A stretch of 64,000 bases of DNA from Bacteroidota bacterium (GTDB taxonomy: Bacteria; Bacteroidota; Ignavibacteria; Kapaibacteriales; Kapaibacteriaceae). Location: assembly GCA_018266735.1 (NCBI GenBank), contig JAFDZT010000004.1, forward strand, positions 92,094 through 156,093, read 5' to 3'. A model generated the notes under the pieces. That model was given only the letters and a program-made list of their open reading frames with translations. It was not told the DNA's origin and ran no database searches. Made by a program: the position numbers and the translations under genes. Below are positions 27,701 through 35,357 of this stretch, in pieces; position 1 is the stretch's first letter; each line of letters starts with the position of its first letter.

Positions 27701-30700
27701 CCCGCTACGGTCGTAATAGTACAACGTGTAGTGGTAATACGACTCGCCCCGGGTAGCCGTAAAGCGGTCCTTGATCCTATTCGGATCGAAGCACGTTGCG
27801 TTGTACGAGATCTCTACGTTCTTGATCTTTCGCGCGAGACAGTCGTTCAGAAGCGTTCCTTCGATTGCATGATAGAGTCGGTCGATCTCCGAAACCACGC
27901 AGCTCTTTGGCTTCATTGATGTCGTCGGTGCAATGGTGTCAGCATCAACCCACTTGAAGCAGATGGAGCCGCAGTCAACCGTGTCGCAGATGTTGCACAT
28001 CGGAATCTTGTTGCAGCTGTCGCTGATTCTCCTAGCGCAGCTGAAATCAATACAATCGAAAATCACCGTCCGATTTGAGTCTATGAAATTAATGAAGCCC
28101 AACTTGCCATCCGCTGTTTGAACAAAACGACCCACACTGTCAGCATATGTGTATCCCGAGTTAAACTTAGAGAACTGTGACTGGGCAGAGTCCATCTTGT
28201 ACTTTGCTCCAATTGCGAAGTTCGACTCATTCCAGACGAATGAAATCGTTGAGTCATCAGCATGTGGGGCATCAAGAAGCTGAGCAACCTTCTTGTCGCA
28301 TCCGCTGAATATGTGCCAACCATAGATCTTTGCTGTTGTGTCAGTCGGGTGGTGCTTTACAATCGCTTGAACAGAAGAGCGAATCTTGAAAATCTGACGC
28401 AACTCTGCCATGGTAATGTCATTGCCATTTATGCACGCAATGGGGTCTGGACAATAGTCCCAGCTTGCTTCACTATTCAAGACCCCATTTGTATCACACG
28501 CAGAGAACGGTGGCCTATACGGATCGTTTGTATCAGCCCACTTGTATGGATCGAGTGATCCGACTTTATAGTACGTGAAGAAGTCAACACTATCTATGTA
28601 GTTTGTTTCGTACTTGTTGACAACATTGTACAGCGCAGTATCACTGAGTGGGATTGTCTTGGCCCAAGTGGCTCGAAGATACCTGTTTAAGATCCCGACA
28701 AGGGGATGTGGGTTCTCGGGTGTATACAACTGAACAGTTTCTGTCACTGTCGGTGGTTCGTACTCAAGAGAGCAAACCCCACTGTCACGGCGTACGATGA
28801 ATCGCGATTCCTTGGATTTATCCACCATTACTGTCCACACCGAGAAGGCCTGCACGTTAGCATTGGCACTGTCTGCTGGGTTGGAGACCGTGTCCGTTGG
28901 AGGGTAGCACACAGATAGTGGCGGATACTCGGCCGCAAGCTCCTCCAGGATCGGCAAGATATTCCATCGCTCCACGCCTGCCGGCATCGAATCGCGGTGC
29001 GTCTTCAGTTTCTGATTCAATATCTCTGCAAGATAGTCTGCGAGCACAACCTTGCGATTGATGTGATGCCAGCCGACACCGGAGCATGGCACTTCTCCTG
29101 TCGCAGCCGGTTTGACGCGGAAGCTATTGGCCATGAATGTATTGTTATAGCGCTTCAGTTCATCCGCTGTGGGGTGTATCAGCGAGTCCTGTCCGTTGGT
29201 GTCGAGGCCCCACTCAATGTTGAAATAACAAGAGTCCATACAGTCCGCGACGATCAGATCGACGATACAGGCAAGTTGATACGTCTTGATGGTGTCGACA
29301 ATGGCTGAGTCAGGTCCCAACTGATAGTACCCTTCCACCCTTGAGCCATTCTTCACGTACATGTACACCAACGAATCGCGGACGCGATTGCGACGCTGTT
29401 CGCAAAGACTCTGGCATTCAGTGATCATCTTCTGGTAGATCTTGTTGACGGTATCCTTGCTTACGCCCTCCGGCAGCGTGACGAAGTATGGATTGGTCGA
29501 ATCGGCCTTTGCCTTGTTATAAATATCTCTGCTGTAGTTCGGATACGTGTAGCGGATCGTACTTCCTGACTGACAAGCCCGGAGCTGCTGATACTTTATG
29601 TCGATCTCTACATCATTACTTCCGTTGCACGTCCACGTGGAATCGACGTTCAGCATCTCTGTGCATTCCGCCGTTATGCTGTCGAGCGTTGCTGAAGGCA
29701 GCACCTTCCAGGCATTCAAGAGCCAGGCGGCGCCGGTGACACGTTCGCTGCGAGGAGCAGTTGAACAGTACTTCGTGCCGACACAGTCTAGGAACATATC
29801 CAGGATGTTCACCCCGGGTTTGCGGCGTGCGCCGGTGGAGTCACTCTCCCAGGCCATATACCAGTAGCCGTCAACGAGCGAGGACCAGCAGTCGTAGATC
29901 TTTGAGCAGTCATATCCACCACTGTCGATCATCGTTCGAATGAGAGAGTCGATGACGCCGCTTCCGTGCGGGAAGGAACCTCCCAAGCTATCCAGAAGTG
30001 TCATTCCGTTGTAGTCATAGATGTAGGCGTCGAGGTACAGACCGCTTCCCGAAAGACTGTCATGGGCCGACACGCTGTCCTTCCACCGATCGATCAACAT
30101 TTGCTCATATCGCGGACGCTCCGCTGAGTCCGTCTCGCAACCGGTTTTACAGAGTGCTGAATCCAGATACACCTGACAGCAGGTGTCGACAGTTGCCATG
30201 TAGCCATTGGAGGCCGCCGAATCGCGGCGGTACTTCTTGTACTGCGTCAGCATTCGTCGGGCGATCAGCTCGTTCGTATAGTGCTTGCCAAGGCGGAATG
30301 AGTCGAGGTCCACTGAATCGGCACCAACAGAGAACATATTCTTCAGAAGTTTCTGAACCTTTGACTTATGCTCGCTCACGATTTGAGATGTGTGCAGACT
30401 CAGCCACGGAGTACTCGTACGCGGTTGCAGCGTACGTTCCATGATGTAGGTACCGGGCAAGAGCGTCTTCGACGTTGGTCCCTTTGTGCCCGTTACGCTT
30501 GATGTACAGTTCCCTGCGTTAACGAGAACGGAGTCGTAGTACGTTGGCGTCGTCGAGTCGACATTGGTGACCTTGATGTAGACATTGTAGTCACACGTCT
30601 TGCAATAGGACGAGCACTCGAGCTGCAACTGGTTCGACTCGATGAAATAGTTGAAGGTCACCGATGTGGTATCTGTGATCAGTATCGTACGCTGGGCGAC

Positions 30701-32548
30701 AATGCGCTGCTGTTCCGTATTGGTACCGCGACGGACAGTGTCGGAAAGGGAGACGGTGTTGATCACCGATGAATCGTTGAGCGGAAACAGGAGACTGTTG
30801 CCGTCTCCTTTTATGAGGCAGGTTGCGATGGTCTTTCCGTCCATTCGCTGATACGTCAGTGACGTAACACCGTTTTGATCCGTTGTGAATATTCGAGAGA
30901 CGGAAGAGTCGGTTGGTGCTTCGGAGCCGAACATCGTGACAAGCTCACGCTCAGTAGTAGGGCCGTAGAGTGTCCTGACAGTGTTCGCTGTGCCGATCCG
31001 GTGGTAGGAGCCGGCGGCACTTTGAATGGTGACTCTTCCCAACGGGTCGGAGCCATACAACGTGCGCGTAAATGGGTAGCCGTTCGCTGACGGTATTGAC
31101 AAATCAGAATTTGACGACGACCAGTACGTACCGACTCGGCCCGACATCGTGTCCGGCGCGAGCACCTTTGACGTTACGTCGAAATGCGATGCCCGGTACA
31201 AGAGCGTGTCCTTCTTCGCAAACGCCGTGGCATACTCGAGTCTCGGATAGGCCTTGATGCTGTCGTTGCGTGTAGCACCAAGCGTCGACATGACGGGTCT
31301 GCCGTAATAGTCGGGTATGGTCTGCTGAATGAGCGTTCGGCCCGTTGAAGGCACGGGCGACTGCTTCTGCACGGGCAACAACAGAGACGTCGCATAGGTC
31401 ATGTTCTCGGCAATCCCCGAGCGTCCGTCTTTGCCTTCAACAAACACACGGCCGAATTGCCAGTTCTTGTCGGCGTCAAACTGTTTGTAGTAAAACATGC
31501 TCACACCGCGGCCGGTCGCGCCGCTTCTCCAACTGCTCACATTTGCAACCGAGTCTGTTCCCGCGAAATCAATGATATCATTCTCATTGGCAGATATTGA
31601 CCAACACCCCCAGTTCGAATCGTTCGCCATGCCGCCTGCGTAGTAGTTCCCTATCGGGCGTACACGCCACACATAGTACCCTGTCCCTTCGGCAAGCGTC
31701 AACGTCATGCGATCCGTGTAACCGTAGGCAAAGAGTCGTTGCGCTTTCTCCCAGTGGACGGTGTCCTTGAGCTTGTTCGGATTGTCGCGATACGCCGCGC
31801 TCTTGTTCTTAAGACGCAGGACATTCACTTCATACAATGGAAACTGGTCGGGGCATGAGCCAACCGACCACTTGAGAGTCACTGGATTTGTGATATACGC
31901 GGAGTCCGTTCTGATCATCGGAGTGCCGGAACACGAGAATGTGCCAGTTGGGAAGGGGCTGTCGACAAATTCTTCGATCAACGTAGCACGCAAAGCGATC
32001 GAATCTTTGATGTCTTGCGGGATGCCCGTTGTATCGAATGTGAAAATTTTTACCCGGATTTCTGTTGATACTGAATCTGTTCCAGTGAGCCTCAGTGGAT
32101 TATGCTCCGATACATCGACAACTAGATCCTGCTCCGGACATATACTTATGGCGGTGTTTTTAGACTCAAGGGCAAATGGACCAGACGTCAAATACCAATT
32201 TGAAACTCCATCATTGTATCCAAGGACTTTCACTGTCATCGATGCAGTGAAGTAGTTCCTGGCCTTCAAGTACTGATCGCCATGACCTGATACGGTGAGC
32301 CTTACTTTCAATACCGAACGCCGTACTTTATGCAAACCGCAGTACGCACTACTCGGCGTTGATGTGAAATTCACGACAGCAAAAGAATCAGGTGCCACCG
32401 ATAGTCCTACGAGGGAGTCACTAGCAATTCTTTCTATGGGCTGAATGAGAGCCTGCTGTTCGGTTTCGGCGGATTTGATTTGAGCACAAACGTGTGCACC
32501 TGCACCCGCGAGTAGCAGTAAAGCATGCAGTAGATATCTCATTCTCAT
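24785..32548 (-). CDS. Giant secreted RHS-repeat protein with variable C-terminal HExxxH domain (putative polymorphic toxin)
   Basis: 2587 aa. Signal peptide (LLHALLLLAGAGAHVCAQ). Residues about 25-1500: an exported Cys-containing N-terminal region including QQTIPDYYGRPVMSTLGATR and, near 1230-1540, an AT-richer inserted block with many Cys. Residues about 1600-2250: RHS/YD repeats (YDYNTLGQLVKQSTPDGG, FYYDGKGRLRLSHNARQAST, YEYDYDGRLTKVETSRDGW). The RHS core LYELKDHLGNVRATV ... YDTRVARRWNIDP ... NPIVYSDPMGD ends near residue 2326. The C-terminal module (about 2330-2587) carries SHELLGHGLG (residues about 2493), an HExxxH motif suggestive of a zinc metallopeptidase, encoded at 25041-25076. Family knowledge: RHS shells encapsulate and release such C-terminal effectors. 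Followed at once by the candidate immunity gene. Confidence 0.9.
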   Translation of the reverse strand: MRMRYLLHALLLLAGAGAHVCAQIKSAETEQQALIQPIERIASDSLVGLSVAPDSFAVVNFTSTPSSAYCGLHKVRRSVLKVRLTVSGHGDQYLKARNYFTASMTVKVLGYNDGVSNWYLTSGPFALESKNTAISICPEQDLVVDVSEHNPLRLTGTDSVSTEIRVKIFTFDTTGIPQDIKDSIALRATLIEEFVDSPFPTGTFSCSGTPMIRTDSAYITNPVTLKWSVGSCPDQFPLYEVNVLRLKNKSAAYRDNPNKLKDTVHWEKAQRLFAYGYTDRMTLTLAEGTGYYVWRVRPIGNYYAGGMANDSNWGCWSISANENDIIDFAGTDSVANVSSWRSGATGRGVSMFYYKQFDADKNWQFGRVFVEGKDGRSGIAENMTYATSLLLPVQKQSPVPSTGRTLIQQTIPDYYGRPVMSTLGATRNDSIKAYPRLEYATAFAKKDTLLYRASHFDVTSKVLAPDTMSGRVGTYWSSSNSDLSIPSANGYPFTRTLYGSDPLGRVTIQSAAGSYHRIGTANTVRTLYGPTTERELVTMFGSEAPTDSSVSRIFTTDQNGVTSLTYQRMDGKTIATCLIKGDGNSLLFPLNDSSVINTVSLSDTVRRGTNTEQQRIVAQRTILITDTTSVTFNYFIESNQLQLECSSYCKTCDYNVYIKVTNVDSTTPTYYDSVLVNAGNCTSSVTGTKGPTSKTLLPGTYIMERTLQPRTSTPWLSLHTSQIVSEHKSKVQKLLKNMFSVGADSVDLDSFRLGKHYTNELIARRMLTQYKKYRRDSAASNGYMATVDTCCQVYLDSALCKTGCETDSAERPRYEQMLIDRWKDSVSAHDSLSGSGLYLDAYIYDYNGMTLLDSLGGSFPHGSGVIDSLIRTMIDSGGYDCSKIYDCWSSLVDGYWYMAWESDSTGARRKPGVNILDMFLDCVGTKYCSTAPRSERVTGAAWLLNAWKVLPSATLDSITAECTEMLNVDSTWTCNGSNDVEIDIKYQQLRACQSGSTIRYTYPNYSRDIYNKAKADSTNPYFVTLPEGVSKDTVNKIYQKMITECQSLCEQRRNRVRDSLVYMYVKNGSRVEGYYQLGPDSAIVDTIKTYQLACIVDLIVADCMDSCYFNIEWGLDTNGQDSLIHPTADELKRYNNTFMANSFRVKPAATGEVPCSGVGWHHINRKVVLADYLAEILNQKLKTHRDSMPAGVERWNILPILEELAAEYPPLSVCYPPTDTVSNPADSANANVQAFSVWTVMVDKSKESRFIVRRDSGVCSLEYEPPTVTETVQLYTPENPHPLVGILNRYLRATWAKTIPLSDTALYNVVNKYETNYIDSVDFFTYYKVGSLDPYKWADTNDPYRPPFSACDTNGVLNSEASWDYCPDPIACINGNDITMAELRQIFKIRSSVQAIVKHHPTDTTAKIYGWHIFSGCDKKVAQLLDAPHADDSTISFVWNESNFAIGAKYKMDSAQSQFSKFNSGYTYADSVGRFVQTADGKLGFINFIDSNRTVIFDCIDFSCARRISDSCNKIPMCNICDTVDCGSICFKWVDADTIAPTTSMKPKSCVVSEIDRLYHAIEGTLLNDCLARKIKNVEISYNATCFDPNRIKDRFTATRGESYYHYTLYYYDRSGNLVKTVPPSGFRPLTSGQTRSTTPSHVMVTKYDYNTLGQLVKQSTPDGGQTEFYYDGKGRLRLSHNARQASTTFSYTDYDALGRIIEVGEATGISSPDTHAKTVASTSGGTFRVITTYTTPASSIPSPWAARTQRYLRNRVSYVKSDEDGDLGTLGDQVITYYSYDPHGNVEWLVQSIPGLYGGMSQEGIAIDYDYDLMSGKVRKVVMQKGRYDQSMHRYEYDYDGRLTKVETSRDGWIWDRDAAYAYYPHGPLKRMELGHDLIQGIDYAYTINGWLKGMNTPKLDVAYDMGGDGYSSSANKRYGRDAFGMFLRYHDQDFKHTGSVLDQSGAISSWHQSGGDLFNGNISAWSINTRKPSGNGDSAIGSRYHYDVLNRIRTDSTQERSGGAWGTPSMKFGSTYTYDGNGNIKTLSRNETSGGFDNLEYHYITGTNKLSYIHDYISPLSESVTGDLASNDTNNYVYDATGNLTQDTSEHIGANGIVWTPMNKIRSITKSGSAQKIEYLYDAMGNRVRKQVYEPSTTLKSTTWYVRDPKGTVMATYTKTGSDTLRLTEIPIYGSERIGMMTPNVAYKSAAIDTMDATFTRELGKRLYELKDHLGNVRATVSDLLIDHSGSKDAELVASTDYYPFGMIIPSRSYMASGSTAYRYGFNGQERSDEISGGGNHNTAEYWEYDTRVARRWNIDPKPNVSVSVYAAFEGNPIVYSDPMGDTVRGQDESSGARAVEGIRGSFTGPSTGSVRQMFKLEPDGKTLAHIDPETFNRAVSGLTVDQQQLAYGYMQAVNGTALHIVEVVSRSETLSGASQQAFKAHHLHTGEDVNMLAGGGVNAGQFNSQGQLVGTRTVVVLDATFLVPDYQFSNSLVTESHSSSLGELLSHELLGHGLGRVRGSQHASHQDALQMTNLFLRTQGVTSLYRNGASHGDRQLLSMQDATGVPNYLLMGISLQLNVAKYWMPSLAPVQRDKTAVNQR

Positions 32549-32593
32549 ACAAGTCCCATTTGCTTGATTTCGTGGTGAGTGACAACGCCTCGA

Positions 32594-33721
32594 TCATCGA
32601 TTACGAGCAACCCTAAGTCCTGCAGAATCGAACCAAGCATTTAATTGTGCGCCCACCCTTGTAGGTATCATGATTTCAGTTGCTGGTTGCCGATAGGAGC
32701 TCCCGCGAAGCACACTTTCACTTAAGGGCGATGTGGTCCTACCGGGATCCGTTTGAGCATCGGTTGTATAGGTAGTGAGCGAGCCATAAGTCCACTCTTC
32801 CGCATTGCCCAATACATCAAACAGTCCCCAGGCGTTTGGCATTTTTGTCGCGACTATCTGTGGGCGAGAAGTAGTGCCGTCGTATGGTGGGCTGATCGCC
32901 GAGTTCCTCGAGAACCATGCGATAGGCTCAAGCACAGCATTTGGGTATCTGCCATCATTGACCCCATTATAGGTGTTATCCGTGGTACCGGCACGCGCAG
33001 CATATTCCCACTCCGCTTCGGTAGGCAGTCGAAATCCATTCGCATCCGGGTTCCACGTCACAGTCAAGCCTGATATCGTGTAGCACGGTGTTAGTCCTTC
33101 AAGCGTAGAAAGCGTATTGCAGTACTGCATTGCGTCAATTGGACTCATACTACCCACAGGCAAACTGTCGCCCTTATGAATGGAGGGGTTTGAACCCATA
33201 ACACTCATATACTGAGCTTGTGTCACTTCAGTCTTCCCAATCGAGTATGCTCTCGTCAACATCACTTGGTGTTGTGGTTTTGCATTATCACCACTTGGCT
33301 GACTTGCCTTGCCACCCATCATGAACGTCCCCGGCTCGATGGCGATCATCTCTGGCACGATGTGCGTTGGGGTCACGGCGCCGGTGGCGACGAAGTCGAC
33401 GCCGGTCACGTCGGCGGTGCTGACCTTAATGCTCTTGGTCGCGGGAGTGAAGGTGATGCCAGCCTTAGATGGCGTTACAACGTAGCTGCCGGTGTCGACA
33501 TCACTAAAGGAATACGCACCTGTAGCCGTTGTTGTGGCCGTGCGCGTGCCCATCGTGATGGTAACGCCGTCCACGGCCTCTGCTGTCTTCGGTGTGACGG
33601 TACCTTTCACCGCATACTTCTTCGGTGTTGTGTCCGGTGTGGTCGGAGCGTCCTTTGTGCAGCCCGAGAGCGTCGTGATCAGGAGGGCCATGGCGCCGAG
33701 CGAGAGTATTGTTGCGCGCAT
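32594..33721 (-). CDS. Lipoprotein with carboxypeptidase-regulatory-like domain and SUMF1/FGE-sulfatase domain
   Basis: 375 aa from ATG 33721, chosen for AAGGA 8 nt upstream and an immediate lipoprotein signal (MRATILSLGAMALLITTLSGC); an ATG 23 codons upstream overlaps the previous stop but hides it. A beta-sandwich repeat follows (about 35-100, KYAVKGTVTPKTAEAVDGVT), then a formylglycine-generating-enzyme-type fold: FMMGGKASQPSGDNAKPQHQ, GKTEVTQAQYMSVMG, RLPTEAEWEYAARAGT, WGLFDVLGNAEEW and VLRGSSYR ... GLRVARNR. The paired catalytic Cys of true FGEs near the C-terminus are missing, so it is probably a non-catalytic structural or binding member. Lies between the LolA-like gene and the RHS gene. 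Confidence 0.85.
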   Translation of the reverse strand: MRATILSLGAMALLITTLSGCTKDAPTTPDTTPKKYAVKGTVTPKTAEAVDGVTITMGTRTATTTATGAYSFSDVDTGSYVVTPSKAGITFTPATKSIKVSTADVTGVDFVATGAVTPTHIVPEMIAIEPGTFMMGGKASQPSGDNAKPQHQVMLTRAYSIGKTEVTQAQYMSVMGSNPSIHKGDSLPVGSMSPIDAMQYCNTLSTLEGLTPCYTISGLTVTWNPDANGFRLPTEAEWEYAARAGTTDNTYNGVNDGRYPNAVLEPIAWFSRNSAISPPYDGTTSRPQIVATKMPNAWGLFDVLGNAEEWTYGSLTTYTTDAQTDPGRTTSPLSESVLRGSSYRQPATEIMIPTRVGAQLNAWFDSAGLRVARNR

Positions 33722-33786
33722 TGCGTGAATCCTTGAATTTTGATGCAATGGAATTGGATGTGAGGCGTGATTTGTTGAGCGTGAAG

Positions 33787-34503
33787 TCATTTTCTTGGGC
33801 TGATGTCTGTGACTAGAAATGTTTTGAATTCTTCTTTGAGGGTCGCCTTTCCAGAGTACACATAGTGCAGCGCGGCTTGGTCCGTGGGCACGTCCTTACC
33901 GGTGAGACTCTGCACGGATATTGCCGACATGGACGCCGTGCGAACATCCGAGCCGGGAGCGTAGATGTACGTCACGGCATCAACAGCATCATCTCGAGTG
34001 AGTCGGATCCGCACCGTCGTGATGGCATTCTTCTTTGTCTTTGTCGGCGGGAGATCGACGTCGACACTAAGGCCTCCATTTGTATCCGCAGTCGTGCACT
34101 TTGCGATGTGACCGTCACGGACGTACTGCAGGAACTCGTCGACGACACTCTTTTTCTTTTTCGGCTCGGGACCCTTGCGGCCGACGTAGATCTTCTTCAT
34201 CGGTCGCAAAATGAAGACGACATTCTTGCCGTCCTCGACGACCTGTTGCTCACGTGTCGTGCTCATCTTAAACGTCCCGTTACCGGTGATCGTCAGCGTA
34301 TCGGTGATCACACCACCCGACGCTTTCACAGCTGAGGTCACGCATCGTACACGCAACCATCCGGGTGCTTCCGTTGATGACCGCAGGGCTCGTACGGCAC
34401 GCTCGAGTCGCGTTGCACACTCGGCCTCGGCTCCATGCAGCATGCCGATATTGGCACTGCAAAGCGCTAACGTATGGAACAACGCTATGGTGAGTACGCG
34501 CAT
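33787..34503 (-). CDS. Exported protein, possibly LolA-like lipoprotein-binding fold
   Basis: 238 aa. Signal peptide at residues 1-25 (ending LHGAEA). The region GVITDTLTITGNGTFKMSTT ... EQQVVEDGKNVVFILRPMKK resembles LolA-type half-barrels, in which strands such as 'dGkxvw...p..kkvyv' recur. A basic stretch (GPEPKKKKS) follows. LolA-like proteins shuttle acylated proteins through the periplasm; here it could handle the operon's lipoproteins, but the assignment is by feel of the sequence only. Two bp after the Cys-rich gene and 65 bp before the FGE-domain gene start. Confidence 0.65.
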   Translation of the reverse strand: MRVLTIALFHTLALCSANIGMLHGAEAECATRLERAVRALRSSTEAPGWLRVRCVTSAVKASGGVITDTLTITGNGTFKMSTTREQQVVEDGKNVVFILRPMKKIYVGRKGPEPKKKKSVVDEFLQYVRDGHIAKCTTADTNGGLSVDVDLPPTKTKKNAITTVRIRLTRDDAVDAVTYIYAPGSDVRTASMSAISVQSLTGKDVPTDQAALHYVYSGKATLKEEFKTFLVTDISPRK

Positions 34504-34505
34504 GA

Positions 34506-35357
34506 TCAGTTGTCGTAGAGCCGCTTGAGACGAAGATTGACGAGTCGCTTGTACTCCAGCATCATGTCTTCTTTGCAGTGATTGTTACAACCCGAGGGAC
34601 CTTTCGGAGCACCCGCATCGACCGTGCCTGCCGTACACGTCACACACGTCGTGTCTGTAAACTGCCGGAAGAACTTGGCGCGCGCATCCTCGAAGTGAGC
34701 AGAGTCCGTGGAGTCTCCCGGCGCATTGCGAAGCATGTGCAGGAATGGATAGTCCGCCGCCGAGGGTGTCGTGTAGACGATGTCTCCGCATTGGTCCTTT
34801 GTGGGATAGATCACGTTCGTGCAGCACTGGCTTGTGTCACACGGAACGAGATCACCGGGATGATAGGGCGTGCGCGCTGAGTCGATCATCTCCGAGGTTG
34901 TGTCTCGCGGCCACGTCTCGCAACGTTCATCGGGTAGCCGAATCGTCCAGCATGACGGGCGCGTGATGCGCCAGCAGCCGTTCATTCCCTCGCTAATGGA
35001 ATCAGGCTTGAAGCCCATCGTGTTCTCCTGCACCATCGTGCCGAGAATAAGCGTAGCCAGCTCCGAGGGCTCAACAGTTGAGCATGGATTTGGTACGTAC
35101 GGAGTGACCTTCTCCAGTCGCAGCTCCTGACATCCGTCTGAATTGCATGTACGCTTCTTGAAGTAGACCTTGAAGGTGCATGTTCCCACGGTGACGATCT
35201 TCATCGTCACCGCTACTTGATTCCAGTGACGGAGTGCGATCTTGCACGGCGAACATGGTGTCGGATACTGTGGGCGGTCCTGCGCTCGCAGCACGCCACA
35301 TGTAGCACAGATGACGATGCTCATCGAGAGCAGCTGACCGAGGAGGTTCTTGATCAC
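34506..35357 (-). CDS. Cys-rich exported protein of unknown function, 283 aa
   Basis: GTG start overlapping the stop of the 2151-aa gene (GTGA). Signal peptide (LSMSIVICATCGVLRAQ). The mature part holds about 20 Cys, including PCSPCK, CDTSQCCTN, CVTC and CNNHC, suggesting a disulfide-rich or metal-binding fold. The C-terminus is basic and helical (EYKRLVNLRLKRLYD). No family recognised. In the operon it sits directly after the SpvB-like giant protein, so it may bind or fold it (inference). Confidence 0.7.
   Translation of the reverse strand: MIKNLLGQLLSMSIVICATCGVLRAQDRPQYPTPCSPCKIALRHWNQVAVTMKIVTVGTCTFKVYFKKRTCNSDGCQELRLEKVTPYVPNPCSTVEPSELATLILGTMVQENTMGFKPDSISEGMNGCWRITRPSCWTIRLPDERCETWPRDTTSEMIDSARTPYHPGDLVPCDTSQCCTNVIYPTKDQCGDIVYTTPSAADYPFLHMLRNAPGDSTDSAHFEDARAKFFRQFTDTTCVTCTAGTVDAGAPKGPSGCNNHCKEDMMLEYKRLVNLRLKRLYDN

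Noticed and set aside
33722..33790. N-terminal extension of the FGE-domain lipoprotein from the overlapping ATG
   Set aside because: It would place 23 His/Ser-rich residues before a lipoprotein signal; the internal ATG has a proper ribosome site.
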